Shown: positions 11,312 to 23,119, counted from the stretch's first letter. The stretch is 64,000 bases of DNA from Lithobates sylvaticus (GCA_028564925.1 CM053030.1:271682492-271746491), one strand, 5' to 3'. Program-made: numbers and translations. Notes: a model not told the origin generated them from the sequence alone.

Positions 11312-11800
11312 GACTCAGAGACCGCCTGTCTCTTTCTCCTGGAGCCGTCTCCTACTGGGACCCTCCTGACCTCCCAGGCCAGACTTCCTGTCTCCAAGTC
11401 TGAGCCGTGATCTCTCTTCCAGGGAGGATTATGAAGCCAGCCCACAGGTGTGCAATCAGCATGCTTGTCTTTGTAAAAACCAGGCTGAAATTGTTAATAT
11501 ACACATTGACACAGGGTCGCCTCTCCACCTATCCCCCCCCCCTTTTCGCACTGGAGGGAGAGATATACCACCCTTCACTCTGGCACCTCTGTGGGTCCAA
11601 ACCTTTCTGACCACCTTCCTAAAGGGGCACTCCACCCACCCCTTTTTCCGGGTGTGCTTTCATGAGCACCTCTCTATAATCTTTGGGGTCCTCCGTTTCT
11701 TTCCACCTACCCCAGGCCTGCTCTCCCAGGACTGTAGGGAGCCTTCTTCTACACCCACAGTCAGGGACTGACCTCCATCTGGCTGCCCGCCCACCTCATC
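11312..11800. other. Unassigned GC-moderate sequence
   Basis: It is rich in CTCC and CACC words, and its frames on both strands show no known domain. It could be part of a retroelement or an unnamed repeat. Confidence 0.3.
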
Positions 11801-12333
11801 ACTCTGGAACCGATGCACGTGCCCGGTAGCCACAATGTCTGCCGGGCACCCGCGATTGCCAGTAACAGAGCAGGGATGTGGATCTGTGTGTGTAAACACA
11901 CAGATCCACGTTCTGTCAGGGAGAGGAGACAGATCGTGTGTTTCCAGTACAGAGGAACACCGATCGGTCTCCTCCCCTTGTGAGTCCCCTCCCCCTACCA
12001 TTAGAATCACTCCCTAGGTAACACATTTAACCCTTGATCACCCCCTAGTATTAACCCCTTCCCTACCAGTGAAATTTATACAGTAATCAGTGCATTTTTA
12101 TAGCACTGATTGCTATATAAATGTGAATGGTCCCAAAATAGTGTCAAAAGTGTCCGATATGTCTGCCGTAATGTCACAGTCATGATAAAAAAAAAAAAAT
12201 CGCAGATCACCCCCATTACTATTAAAAAAAATGTTTAACTCAAAAAAGTGTATTTTTTTCCCCAAAAATTGTGCTTGTAAGACCGCTGCGCAAATATGGT
12301 GTGACAAAGTATTGCAATGACCGCCATTTTATA

Positions 12334-12371
<38 letters not shown>

Positions 12372-12440
12372 CAAAGTGTGCGCTATTCTTGTAAATTTCG
12401 TTTTTTCCCGAAACTGTAATTGAGTTTGGGGGTAATTATT
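11801..12440. mobile_element. 0.9 kb-family MITE, truncated copy with TA microsatellite
   Basis: The family hairpin GGATCTGTGTGTG/TAAACACACAGATCC lies at 11880-11909, and TTAACCCCTTCCCTACCAG and the GTGCATTTTTATAGCACTGA hairpin follow in family order. A (TA)n tract at about 12341-12369 interrupts the A/T-rich half. I cannot find TTAA-bounded ends, so the copy is probably truncated on both sides. Confidence 0.65.
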
Positions 12441-12752
12441 CTAGGTTATGCTTTGGCATCAGTTTGGCTGGGCTGTACTAGAGTTCTGCCTGGTCATAGG
12501 TGAGGTGAGCAGTAACTGAAGGAGGATTCTGAAGTGTCCGGTGCCCTCTCAGGATTGGAGAGGCCCAGCAACTCGACAAGCGACCAGGGGAGGACTCTTT
12601 GGAGGAGGGTCACGCACGAGGCTGGCTGCTCAGTAAGAGCCTGGAAGCTAATATGTATGGACACTTGTTGAATACGCATTTCCTACGGTATCGCCGGATC
12701 GGCTGAGAGATACTGGTACCATAGGAAAAGTTCCTAACCCATCCTTCCGTTG
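12441..12752. other. Unassigned sequence
   Basis: No recognisable repeat ends or coding potential. Confidence 0.3.
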
Positions 12753-12871
12753 CAACCAAGTCTGTGGCAGAGACTTTTACATGTTCATTTGAAGTTTCAC
12801 AACCAAGTCTGTGGCAGAGACTTTTACACGTTCACTTGAAGTTTCACAACCAAGTCTGTGGCAGAGACTTT
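12753..12871 (+). repeat. 47-bp tandem repeat, about 2.5 copies
   Basis: Units begin at 12753, 12800 and 12847 with CAACCAAGTCTGTGGCAGAG. The first two units differ by only a few transitions and the third is partial. Confidence 0.9.
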
Positions 12872-13249
12872 GCTAATTCCATGGGAGACCACACTCTCCC
12901 TGCAGGACTTCTCCAGCCCTCTCCAACTGGCTGTCACGGTTCCTCTTGAGCCCACCTGCCAGGACTCTCATCAGGATCATTCCACCATCCACCATGGGTC
13001 TCACGATTGACCTTGGCTTTGTTGCTATGGGCAACAACATGCATTTTTGTAGTAATAGAAACACAGTTCCTTCAGAATTAGTTTTTGGTGTACTGTCTCC
13101 TTAAGGCTGAGACACAGCACACATCACTGCTTCACACAGCAAAAGCAACACACACAGTCTCTTGACACGCATGGTTTCCGGCATGCGAGGATCTGGACCA
13201 GCACCATCTGTGCCCAATGCCAATTCCTCCACCAATTGTAAGATATCGG
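12872..13249. other. Unassigned sequence
   Basis: Mixed-composition DNA with no recognised family. The phrase TACTGTCTCCTTAAGGCTGA near 13091 may mark a repeat end, but no partner is seen. Confidence 0.3.
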
Positions 13250-13555
13250 GGTGATTAGGTTCAAGTGGTGCGTGCAGTTTTCTAGAAACGTGCCACTCCA
13301 GACTGCGTTTTTAGGGCATGGCAGTCCACTTTTATTTAAAAGTTTGTACTGTTCGGTTGCAGGCCACATCTGCCTGCTACAGACGTGCACACACAGGCTG
13401 CCACCTGCAGCCTTATGGCGAGTACACACAATCCGAATATCGTACAACAGATCGTACGACTTTTTTCGCTTAATAGTCGCAAGTAGAAATTGAATAGGTA
13501 ACTAAAGTCCCGAAAATTCTCGTACGACAGAAAAAAAAAATCGGAAATAAAGTCA
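13250..13555 (+). repeat. Second copy of the 10690 repeat plus a MITE-like end
   Basis: The block GTGCGTGCAGTTTTCTAGAA to GGCTGCCACCTGCAGCC matches 10690-10881. It passes into GGCGAGTACACACAATCCG, a relative of the TGCCCC MITE terminus, with paired ATCGTACGAC words. The far end is unclear. Confidence 0.5.
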
Positions 13556-13559
13556 TGTG

Positions 13560-13762
13560 TTGTGGTAACATGTGGTAACATTTTTCCACAAAGGACCCTT
13601 TAAGCTGAGTTGGATAAAATGTGGATCTAGGTCTGACAGCAGTATGTTGTAAAGGTAACATGTGATCGGTTAAAAATTCAGGATCTAGATCACCATTCTC
13701 AATTAATAGGTTAGCAAGTACTTTGGCTATATTAATTTCGTTTTCAAACAACTCTATATTTT
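13560..13762 (-). pseudogene. Penelope-like element N-terminal coding scrap
   Basis: On the minus strand the frame reads ENEINIAKVLANLLIENG and then RPRSTFYPTQLKG. The RSTFYPT-x-x-KG phrase is characteristic of the conserved region upstream of the reverse transcriptase in Penelope-like retroelements. It is cut on its upstream side by the Tc1 terminus that starts at 13763 and on the other side by unrelated sequence. No catalytic motif is present. Confidence 0.5.
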
Positions 13763-14528
13763 CAGTATCTCCCAAAAGTGAGTATATCCCTCACATTTTT
13801 GTAAATATTTTATTATATCTTTTCATGTGGCAACACTGAAGAAATTACACTTTGCTACAATGTAAAGTAGTGAGTGTACAGCTTGTATAATGCCCCGTAC
13901 ACAGGAGCGGAAATTCTGCCAGCAAAAGTCTGATGAGAGCTTTTGGTCCCAAAATGCGACCGTATGTATGCTCCATCGGACTTTTGCTGGCAGAATTCCA
14001 GCCGGCAAATGATTGAGAGCATATTCTACATTTTTCGGTTGGAAAAAAGTTCTGATTGGAAATTCTGATCGTCTGTACCAATTCCTTGTCAAAAGATTTT
14101 ATTGAATATACAACAATCAGCAAAACATACATGTTGAATAATCGCATATGAATAGATAGAGTCTAGTTTTGCTATTACATAAGAAAATTAAAGATAAGTA
14201 AAAAAAAAAAGAAAACAAATCATATTCAAAGATTACATTCTACATATAAAGGAATTAGTGTGGGGAGTCTAAAGACTGTAAGTTATTGCTGAATTAATCA
14301 GCCAATCTAAAGTTAAAGATTGAATATATACAATGAGAACAATTCATTACATTATAAAAGAGAACAATGAACTTAAATAATACCATGTTCACAAGCAATA
14401 GAGAAAAAGAAAGGTAGGGGACAGAAAAGAAGAGAGTAGGAATACACAGGAATATAGAAGAAGAGAGAGGAGAGGGGGGAAAGGAGTTCACCAGATTGGT
14501 CCGAGAGCCATATGAAAATGAGTACAGA

Positions 14529-17500
14529 CTAAGACCAGTCAATTTTGACTACTACCAATAGGACTTTTCCATCCATAGATGCTGCAGTGAAAAATGTAAT
14601 CCATGGGTTCCATAATTTCTCAAATTTTGGTATAAGACTATTTTCCATAGCACCCATTTTAGAGTGAATCATGAAATTATTCATTGTATTTTTTGTCTCA
14701 GCCACTCCCAGTGAATGGGATTTCAAGGCTTTCACAATTGTTTGTCTGGCGGCTGTCAGTAGTTGGATCAACGGCTTAAACTGTATATGTGTTAGGTATA
14801 CCAGTTTTAAGTTGAGCAGAGCCATGGTAGAATCAGGGTGAATTTTACATTTGAACATTTCAGAGGCTATGCCAAAAATTTTCTTCCAAAAGATCTGGGC
14901 TACCGGGCAGGCCCACCAGACATGCAAATATGAGCCCAGGTCTGGGCAGCCACAAAAGCAAAGAGCTGAGTAAGTTGGAACATATTTTGTGATTCTAGAA
15001 GGTACTAAGTACCAACGAGTGAGAACTAAAATTGTTTCCAACGCTAAAATATTATCAGAAGATGTTTTAGTGGCCAGCCAGATATTTGACCATTCCATAT
15101 CCTCAAGAGTTCGTCCTAGGTCCTCCTCCTCCTATCAGAATGTTTCTGATTGAGGTATTCCGAATGTTTCACATAATTCTGGAAATGGCATAATGTTGGA
15201 AGGTGTGACGAATTTATATAGTCTTGAGATTTCCATGGAGTCCCATATTTTAAACGATTTAGGGGAAACCCATGCTGGGTAAAAGGCCGGGTTTTTGAGG
15301 AAGGAGAGGAGAGGGTTATGAGGAGACCCAGAGGGGTGTTTCATGTGTTGTGTGATATTTAATTAAACTTGCCAGATGTGCAGCTTTATAGTATGCTGCA
15401 AAGTTGGGGAAGCCAAGGCCACCAGAAGATTTGGGGAGGTATAAAGTATGTATAGGAATTCGTGGTTTTGTGGATCCCTATACAAATTTTTTCATTCTAT
15501 TTTGAATTAGTCATAAAAAATAAGATGGAATTAGAATCGGGAGAACTCTAAACATATATAATAATTTAGGTAAGATCGACATTTTAATTGTATTAATCAT
15601 GCCAAACCAAGATAGTGAAAGGAAGGACCATTGTTTCATCAAATTTGTTATTTGTTTTAGAATGGGTGGAAAGTTAGCTGAGAAGAGATCAGAGATGGAT
15701 GCTGTTAAATGTATGCCCAGATATGGGATTGTTTTCTCTGCCCAAGTGAAAGGGAGTGCTGACCTTACTATTTCTTTGTCTCTATCAGACATGGATATAT
15801 TTAGGGCTAAAAAAAATTTGGGATTAATTATCAATCCTAAAATATTGGCAAATTTATTAGGATAGGTAATAAATTGGGGCCTGATATCTGAGGAGAAGAT
15901 AAAAATAGTAAAATATCATCTGCGAACAAGCTGAGTTTGTGATTGTAGCCTCCTAATTCTATACCCATTATTGTTGGGTTTAGTCTAATAAATTGTGCAA
16001 GAGGTTCTATGAAAAGAGCGAATAAAAGGGGGGACAATGGGCACCCCTGACGCGTGCATTCAATTTTAAATGGGTCTGATTTATAGCCTGCATATTTTAT
16101 GTATGCTTGAGGACTATTATAAAGTGCGGCTGGCTATACATTTGATAAAATTAGGTCCAAAACTCCATTTCTGTAAAGTATGATAAAGATAGGTCCAAGA
16201 AACTGAGTCGAAGGCTTTCCTAATATCCAATGAGAGGAAACATAAGGGGATACGTCGGGTCTTGGCAATGTGTGCCAATAGAACTGCTCTGCGTACATTG
16301 TCTCCCGTTTGACAATTAGGCATAAAACCTACCTGATCTCTATGGATAAGGATACCTATAATTTTATTAAGTCGACTTGCCAGGATTTTTTCTAACATTT
16401 TTATATCTAAGTTTAAGAGAGATGTGGGGCGATAATTATTATATTATAAGATGAGTGATCATCAGCATTAGGTTTGGGTATCATACAGATAATTGCAATA
16501 AGTGATTGTATTATAAGCTTTGGTAAGTAGTGGGGATAAGATTTCTGCAAATGTGCGGTAATATAAAGTTGAAAAGCCATCAGGGCCGGGTCTTTTGTTT
16601 AACTTTAGATCCTTGATTGTGAAACTTACTTCTTCTGATGAAATGGGTTTTTCAAGAAGAGCTTGTTGGGCGTGTATTAACTCTGGAAGTTTTATTTGAG
16701 AAAAGAAGGCTTCCGCCTCTACTGGATTAAAATAATTTGTTGCAGAGTATAAGGATGCTAAGTGGGATCTAAAAGTGTGAACTATTCTAATGGGGTTACA
16801 TGTGTAATTATCTTTGGATATTTTCAGTCTTATTGGTTTTGTTTGTTTATATTGGGAGTTAAGGGCTTGTGCTAGAAATGTGTTAGGCTTGTTAGACTTC
16901 ATATAAAAGGCATGCCTAGATCGGCGCAAAGATTTATCTGCATTTTCTGTGAGGAATAGGTCATATTCTAGGCGTGCCTTTTCTGGACGGGCTTTAGAAG
17001 TCCAGGAGGGGTTATCTTGAAAATTTAAAAAGGAATTATTATATTCCAATTCAAGTTTTTGTGCCAAATTTTTACGTTCTCTCTTGAACAATGCATATTG
17101 TTTTTGTAATATACCTCTTAGCACTGGTTTATGGGCTTCCCAGAGGGTTAACAGAGATATTTCAGGGCATGTATTATATAACAAATATTCTTTTAAGGCT
17201 TGTTCGACCTGGATACAGTGAGATGGATTTTTGAGCAGAATATTGGGAAGGTACCAGGTACGATCATGGGATTTGGGAATAGCGGAGACTATACTGGTAA
17301 AAACTGCGTTGTGATCTGACCATGGTATTGGGATTATGTTTAAATTAAGAATCTCCGGAATCATGCCTATGGTTAAACATATATGGTCAATGCATGAAAA
17401 ATTTGAATGTGGGTTCGAATAATATGTATAACCTCTCTTAATGGGGTTAGTTTCCCTCCAGGAGTCAATTAAGTTGTATCTCAAAAGAAGCTGTGAAAAG

Positions 17501-17960
17501 GATTGATTAGATGGATTTATCGTGGGCGTGTAGGGGGTTTTATCCAAGAAAAGAACCTGATTTGAATCTCTGCACATTACAATAGTCCCTGTTTTGTGTG
17601 TGGATATAACCTGTAGAAGATGTGTAAAAAAGGGTGTAGGGTTTTTATTTGGAGCATAGTATGAGATTATTGTTATTGCCATATCCATATGACCTGTCAA
17701 AATGATGTATCTCCCCTCAGGGTCTTTGATTTCTGATATAGGAGAAAAGGGTACCGAACAATGAAAACCTATCAGGGTGCCACAATGTTTAGTGGATGCT
17801 AAGGCCAAATAAACCTGAGTATAGCAAGAGCTCAAATATCTGGGTGCAGAATTTATTGTAAAATTTGTTTCCTGTAGGCAAACTATATGTGCTTTCTGAA
17901 CGCTTTTGCGGTACATTAAGTCCCTGAACATTCAGGGACAGGATGTTCAGGGGTGCCATG
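14529..17960 (-). pseudogene. L1 ORF2: endonuclease and reverse transcriptase, decayed
   Basis: Domains in order: AP-type endonuclease (VCLQETNF, the catalytic region now CRDSNQV where GDFN is usual, IDHICL, WSDHNAVF), the RT start (NKRPGPDGFS), RT motif A (LSLDIRKAFDSVSW), motif C (FADDILLF), the thumb (YLGIHLT), and a C-terminal Cys/His segment (CFCGCPDLGSYLHVWWACP). ORF2 nicks target DNA and copies L1 RNA onto it. The longest open piece is 16468-17931 (487 codons); downstream pieces lie in shifting frames, with at least five interruptions. The GDFN change would itself disable the nuclease. Confidence 0.9.
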
Positions 17961-18147
17961 GTAGAAGATAAAAATGATGATACTCGCCACTTTTGTTATA
18001 TTTCCAGCTGAGTGGACCAATCCAAGTGAACAGAAAAGGGGGGGGGGGAAGAAGAAGTGGACCTAGGGAGGTCTGAAAAAAGAGAAAAACAGGTAACATA
18101 AATGATAAAATATACTGTTGAATAAATTAGTCTAATATGAGATCTAA

Positions 18148-18570
18148 TGCCGCGTACACACGTACGGACTTTTCCCGGCGGACCTAAGTCCAGCGGACAA
18201 TCCGCTGGACTTTCCAGCTGGGTACGCTGGACTAAAAAGCGAACGGACTTGACCACACACGATCACGCAAAAAGTCCGACGGTTCACGCGATGACGTACA
18301 GCACGTACGGGACTAGAAAACGAAAAATACTAGAAAAATACTTGCTACTGAGCATGCGTCCTTTTTGGTACGCCGGACCATACTACACACGACCGGATTA
18401 TCCGCTGGACTGCCAAGTCCAGCGGATAATTTGAAAACAAAACCTGAAACTTTAGTCCGCCGTACTTTGGCCAAAAAAAGTCCGCCGGCGCCCACACACG
18501 AGGGGATTATCCGCTGGACTTCGGTCCAGCGGATAATCCCGCGGGATAGTCCCTTCGTGTGTACGCGGCA
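18148..18570. mobile_element. TGCC-type MITE (subfamily) inside the L1
   Basis: TAA at 18145-18147 and 18571-18573 flanks TGCCGCGTACACACG and CGTGTGTACGCGGCA, perfectly inverted termini. The body is dense with AGTCCAGCGGA / TCCGCTGGACT palindromes, distinguishing this subfamily from the GTCGGA-rich copies. It is 423 bp, non-coding, and inserted between the two L1 ORFs. Sharp termini suggest it is younger than its host. Confidence 0.85.
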
Positions 18571-19207
18571 TAAGAATTACCCGTGAGGAGGGAAAATTTC
18601 CCCCATCAAGGGATACAGGGGCCATTGTCAATCGACCACATGGGAATAATGGTTGGTCGAGGAAGGCAAAGTGGGGTACAAGATTAACAATATTTATTCA
18701 TTAATTATTAGAACTGAGGAAATAAGTATCATTAATTAATTTTGTTCAGATATTGAGTTAATAAAGATTTAATTTAATGCTATGGAAGGGAGAAAACAAG
18801 GGATGAGCTGGGATGTAGTTGCATATATAATAACTTGTGAACCTACAAATCCCATATTAATTTAACTGATGAAGGATGGGGAAAGATAAATTCGTATTCC
18901 TAATTTAAACTCAGAGATAGCAGAAGAGCTAACTAGTGACTGTTTTATACAAGTAGAAGTATTGAACATGTTGGACCATAACTTAAGCTAATAAAGAGGT
19001 TAAAGATTATATCATATAATGGATTAGAGTAGAATAAATAACTAAGCTGATAGAAAACTGGTCTATCAGGGGTTGTATGATGGAAGGGGGTATCCTCTCA
19101 TGTCATATTTTTGAATATTATATGAGATTTCACAGGTTTGGGTGTGAAGTGATAAGGCTTAAATACTTATTTATAAGCCTTGTGCTACAAGCAAAGCTAA
19201 ACCTTAA

Positions 19208-19740
19208 ATTTAGAAAAAAAATAAAAATAAAAATAACGATGCAAAAACAATTGTTTTCATTTCTGAAATAGCATTTTAATGGATCATAACTGGAAATATA
19301 CAACAGCTGGAAGTTAGCATACTGAGTCCCAAAAAATAAAAAAGCAAAGAAATGCAGTAACTGGATAAAGGCACTTAACGGCTCTGACAAAATGTACAAT
19401 GAAAGGTAAGACATGCCCACTGCATTTGCAGAAGGAGAAACATATCCCAGCTTAGCACAGTGTAGCGTAGTATTACCACAAACCACATGGCCATTTTTGT
19501 TTGGCAGGGAATTCTGTTTAAGAAACTTATCACCATATTCACCCAAAACAATTATGTATAAATCCAGAACTAAAGGCCAGTAACAAAAAGCCAAAATTTT
19601 CAATTTAAACATTTTCAGTGAACCACAGAAGTAAAAAGTAACTGAATTGTTTTGGTTTTCGGAGCCAAAATGCTGGTCTTCTAAGGGCAGCTTTATAACA
19701 CAGTCACCCAATTGTGTCTTCCTGATGGTCCTTTAGGAAA
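19208..19740 (-). other. Unexplained block with a 193-codon open frame in the L1 spacer
   Basis: The L1 inter-ORF spacer is enlarged here. A minus frame (19711-19130) is open for 193 codons and encodes a hydrophobic, Phe/Leu/Tyr-rich peptide (for example FCIVIFIFIFFLNLRF) with no domain I recognise. An A-rich tract (AAAAAAAATAAAAATAAAAA) lies at 19208-19235 on the plus strand. The block could be a captured transcript fragment such as a 3' UTR, or worn spacer sequence. I saw no clear target duplication. Confidence 0.3.
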
Positions 19741-19999
19741 TGTTATAACATCAGAACATAACGAAAAATCAGTTAAATATGCCATAAATGGCTATGGCTC
19801 AAGTATTCAGTGTTAATACTCAAAATATATGGGAAAAGGACTGTGGAGTCCAAATGGGGTCAATATGACTCCGTCACTTATTATCAGTTCATAGAGTCTT
19901 CCTGTTCCAGCGGAGGGGAGGCAATATGGCTTCTCTTGTTAGCCTGATTGTTTCCAGGAGTGTTGGATGTAGATCTTCTATGGATAAGGTTAGTAGATT

Positions 20000-20924
20000 A
20001 TGACTTATCTACTAGGTGTAGATCTTGTAAAGCCTGCTGCAATTCTTCAGGAGATCTGCAGTTAAATCTAGAACCTTGATGTGTGAATCTGATGGAGAAT
20101 GGGAATCCCCATTGGTAAATGTTATGGTGATTCTATAGTACTGTCAATTGGGGCTTCATCGATCACCTCTTATTGATGGTCAGCTGGGACAGGTCAGTAA
20201 ATAACTGATAGCCATGACCTTGAAAGGATAGGTTATGTTTTTCTCTGGCTGCTGACATCAATTTTTCCTTTGTGTGATAGTAATGAAGTTTGCGTGGAGG
20301 GCCATCTATTTTCTTTGGCGCCAATGCTCTGTGGACCCTATCCATCTCTAGCTACTCAATAGGTATAGCAGGTTGTAGTTCCTGAAATAGGGCTGTTATT
20401 ATCAAAGATAAATCAGTTACCGTCTCAGGGATTCCTCTAATACGAATGTTTGAACACCTGGCCCTATTCTCATAATCCTCTAATCGGGATTGAAGTGTGA
20501 AATTCTCATCTTTAAGGTTTTCTATTAATTTGATAGTATCTTGAACAGAAAGTTCAATTTCTTCAAATTTATTTTCCAATACATCAGTACATATGCCCAG
20601 TTCTCTAATTTCTTTTGTGAGGCTGCTTGTAATATGTTCTGCTGTTTGTTTAAGTGCCTTTAGTAACATTCTCTTAAATTGTTGCAAAGGCACAGGCGAA
20701 GTAGATACATTCTTTGAAGAATCTTGTGAGGGGAAAAGCTCTATATCAGAATCATCTGGTGATGTTATCTGTACAGAGGGCTGCTTTTCCTTGTGTGAGC
20801 GCTCTGAGGTGTTCTGTGAGGTAATCTGTGAGGCAGAGGCTGATGCCGCTCTGGCTGCAGCCCATGACTGAGATTCCTTTATGGAGGAGGTTTTAAACTT
20901 GTTTCTGCTGCCTCCTAGAACCAT
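20000..20924 (-). pseudogene. L1 ORF1 protein (RNA-binding), decayed
   Basis: The frame opens at 20924 with MVLGGSRNKFK and has a Ser-rich N-terminus, then a heptad-rich stretch (LTKEIRELGICTDVLENKFEEIEL) suggesting the trimerising coiled coil. Next is YENRARCSNIRIRGIPE, the RRM signature of L1 ORF1p. After an interruption near 20350 the C-terminal domain continues as MDRVHRALAPKK and SFQGHGYQLFTDLSQLT, and further codons reach about 20000. ORF1p coats L1 RNA as a trimer and chaperones reverse transcription. The order upstream of ORF2 is as expected. Confidence 0.82.
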
Positions 20925-21458
20925 TTTACCTGTGTCAGTTCTGTCCCCGGGGTCACGGGAATAAGCCCAAGGTAGTGGTGAACGTCATACCTGCAGGTTC
21001 AGGCTGTATGGTGGGTTTTCCCTCAGTCATGGAGCGGAGCTCTAACGGCACATTATCGCTCAGTTAGACTCCGCGCATGCCCCCCCCCCCCCCGTCTGTA
21101 CCAATTCCGACGTGCAAAATTCTTACACATGCTCGGAAACAATTCAACACATGCTCGGAAGCATTGAACTTAATTTTCTCGGCTCGTCATAGTGTTGTAC
21201 GTCACCACGTTCTTGACGGTCGAAAGTTCAACAAACTTTTGTGTGACCATGTGTATGAAAGCCAAGCTTTAGCGGAATTCCGTTGGAAAAAACATCCAAG
21301 ATTTTTCCGACGGAAATTACTCTTGTGTGTACGCGGCATAACAGTGTAAATTTGCTGTCACCTCAAAATAACTCAACACACAGCCATTATTGTCTAAACC
21401 GCTGGCAACAAAAGTGAGTACACCACTAAGTGAAAATGTCCACATTGAGCCCAAAGTG

Positions 21459-22440
21459 TCAATATTTTGTGTGGCCACCATTATTTTCCAGCATTGCCTT
21501 TACCCTCTTGGGCATCGAGTTCACCAGAGCTTCACAGGTTGGCACTGGAGTCCTCTTTTACTCCTCCATGACGACACAACAGAGCTGGTGGATGTTAGAG
21601 ACCTTGCGCTCCTCCGCCTTCAGTTTGAGGATGCCCCACAGATTCTCAATAGGGTTTAGGTCTGGAGGCATGCTTGACAGTCAATCACCTTTACCCTCAG
21701 CTTCTTTAGCAAGACAGTGGTCATCTTGGAGGTAGGTTTGGAGTCGGTATCATGTTGGAATACTGCTCTGTGGCCCAGTCTCCGAAGGGAAGGGATCATG
21801 CTCTGCTTCAGTATGTCACAGTACATGTTGGCATTCATGGTTCCCTCAATGAACTGTAGCTCCCCAGTGCTGGAAGCACTCATGCAGCCCCAGACCATGA
21901 CACTCTCACCACCATGCTTGACTGTAGGCAAGACACACTTGTCTTTGTACTCCTCACCTGGTTGCTGCCACACACGCTTGACACCATCTGAACCAAATAA
22001 GTTTATCTTGGTCTCAACAGACCACAGGAAATGGTTCCAGTAAACCATGTCCTTAGTCTGCTTGTCTTCAGCAAACAGTTTGTGGGCTTTCTTGTGCATC
22101 GTCTTTAGAAGAGGCTTCCTTCTGGGACGACAGCCACGCAGATCAATTTGATGCAGTGTGCAGCATATGGTCTGAGCACTGACAGGCGGACCCCCCACCC
22201 CTTCAACCTCTGCAGCAATTCTGCCAGCATCATACATCTATTTCTCAAAGACAACCTCTGAAAATGACACTGAGCATGTGCACTCAACTTCTTTGGGTGA
22301 CCATGGCGAGGTCTGTTCTGAGTGGAACCTGTTCTGTTAAACTGCTGTATGGTCTTGGCCACCATGCCTAGGCCATCTTTATGTAGAGCAACAATTATTT
22401 TTTTCAAATCCTCAGAGAGTTCTTTGCCAATCGGTGCCAT
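21459..22440 (-). pseudogene. Tc1 transposase, decayed
   Basis: The start at 22440 gives MAPIGKELSEDLKKIIVALH, the paired helix-turn-helix DNA-binding region, and the C-terminus is GGHTKY with its stop at 21459-21461. At about 0.98 kb it is full length for the family. The DDE region is recognisable: the first catalytic Asp of the W-S-D-E-T-K-I-N motif is now Val (WSVETKINLF), the second survives in FQHDTDSKPTS, and DLNPIENLW keeps Glu. At least two frame changes separate the N-terminal, central and C-terminal parts. It cannot make an active enzyme. Confidence 0.85.
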
Positions 22441-22599
22441 GCTGAACTTCCAGTGACCAGTATGAGAGAGCGAGAGCAATAACACCAAATTTAACACACC
22501 TGCTCCCCATTCACACCTGAGACCCTGTAACACTAATGAGTCACATGACACCGGGGAGGAAAAATGGCTAGTTGGGTCCATTTTGGACATTTTTACTAA

Positions 22600-22902
22600 T
22601 GCCCCATACACACGGTCGGACTTTCCGACCACAAAATCCGTCGGGACAACGTAGAGGCCAGTAGCCAATAGCTTTCGTCCCCAAATTTATTCTGAGCATG
22701 CGTGGCACTTTGTGCGTCGGAATTCTATACACACGATCAGAAAAAGTCAGATCGGATTTTGTTTTAGGTCCTGCTCTCAAATTTTTTCCGTCGGAAATTC
22801 CGACAGAAAAAGTCCGTTAGAGCCCACACACGATCGGATTTCCCGACAACATAATCCGATCGGACTCTTCCTGTTGGAATTTCCGACCGTGTGTATGGGG
22901 CA
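22600..22902. mobile_element. Second TGCCCC-type MITE in the same Tc1
   Basis: TGCCCCATACACACGGTCGG and the inverted GACCGTGTGTATGGGGCA bound a 303-bp foldback. Flanks are TAA (22597-22599) and TTA (22903-22905), a 3-bp duplication with one change. The Tc1 sequence resumes with GGGGTGTACTCAC, matching the opposite Tc1 half around 21418. Non-coding. Confidence 0.85.
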
Positions 22903-23119
22903 TTAGGGGTGTACTCACTTTTGTTGCCAGCGGTTTAGACATTAATGCCTGTGTGTTGAGTTATTTTGAGGGGATGGCAAATTTACACTGTTATACAAGC
23001 TGTACACTCACTATTTTACATTGTAGCAAAGTGTAATTTCTTCAGTGTTGTCACATGAAAAGATATAATAAAAATATTTACAAAAATATGAGGGATGTAC
23101 TTGCTTTTGTGAGATACTG

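Larger units (their letters stand above)
14086..21092 (-). mobile_element. L1-clade LINE, near full length
   Basis: CGTCTGTACCAATTCC occurs at 14070-14085 and 21093-21108, a 16-bp target duplication as made by target-primed reverse transcription. On the minus strand the element begins with a G run (complement of C at 21080-21093), then ORF1 (about 20924-20000) and ORF2 (about 17960-14529), and ends in a 3' tail with AATAAAATC. It holds a MITE at 18148-18570 and an unexplained block at about 19210-19740. The many frame breaks show long inactivity. Confidence 0.9.
13891..21338. mobile_element. TGCCCC-type MITE inserted in the Tc1, split by an L1
   Basis: TAA at 13888-13890 and at 21339-21341 flanks TGCCCCGTACACA on the left and TGTGTACGCGGCA on the right. 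The intact Tc1 terminal repeat on the other side (around 22990) reads straight through TATAACAG, giving the empty site and confirming a 3-bp TAA duplication. Without the L1 the MITE is about 425 bp. A 3-bp TWA duplication fits PIF/Harbinger. Confidence 0.85.
13763..23119 (-). mobile_element. Tc1-like transposon, heavily nested
   Basis: Inverted termini CAGTATCTCCCAAAAGTGAG (13763) and TTTTGTGAGATACTG (ending 23119) enclose the transposon; TA follows the right end, while the left flank is now TT. The long terminal repeats continue inward for over 100 bp (GTAAATATTTTATTATATC). Removing the insertions listed separately (MITE 13891-21338 with an L1 inside, and MITE 22600-22902) leaves a Tc1 of roughly 1.6 kb, the usual length. 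The transposase lies on the minus strand. Confidence 0.88.

Noticed and set aside
12341-12369. CRISPR-like or regulatory array of short repeats
   Set aside because: This and other short-period arrays in the window are TA, TG or CT microsatellites, with no spacers.
12753-12949. A 61-codon gene with repeated Cys-Gly-Arg-Asp peptides
   Set aside because: The peptide repeats come from the 47-bp tandem repeat, which is not a multiple of three, so the frame shifts between units.
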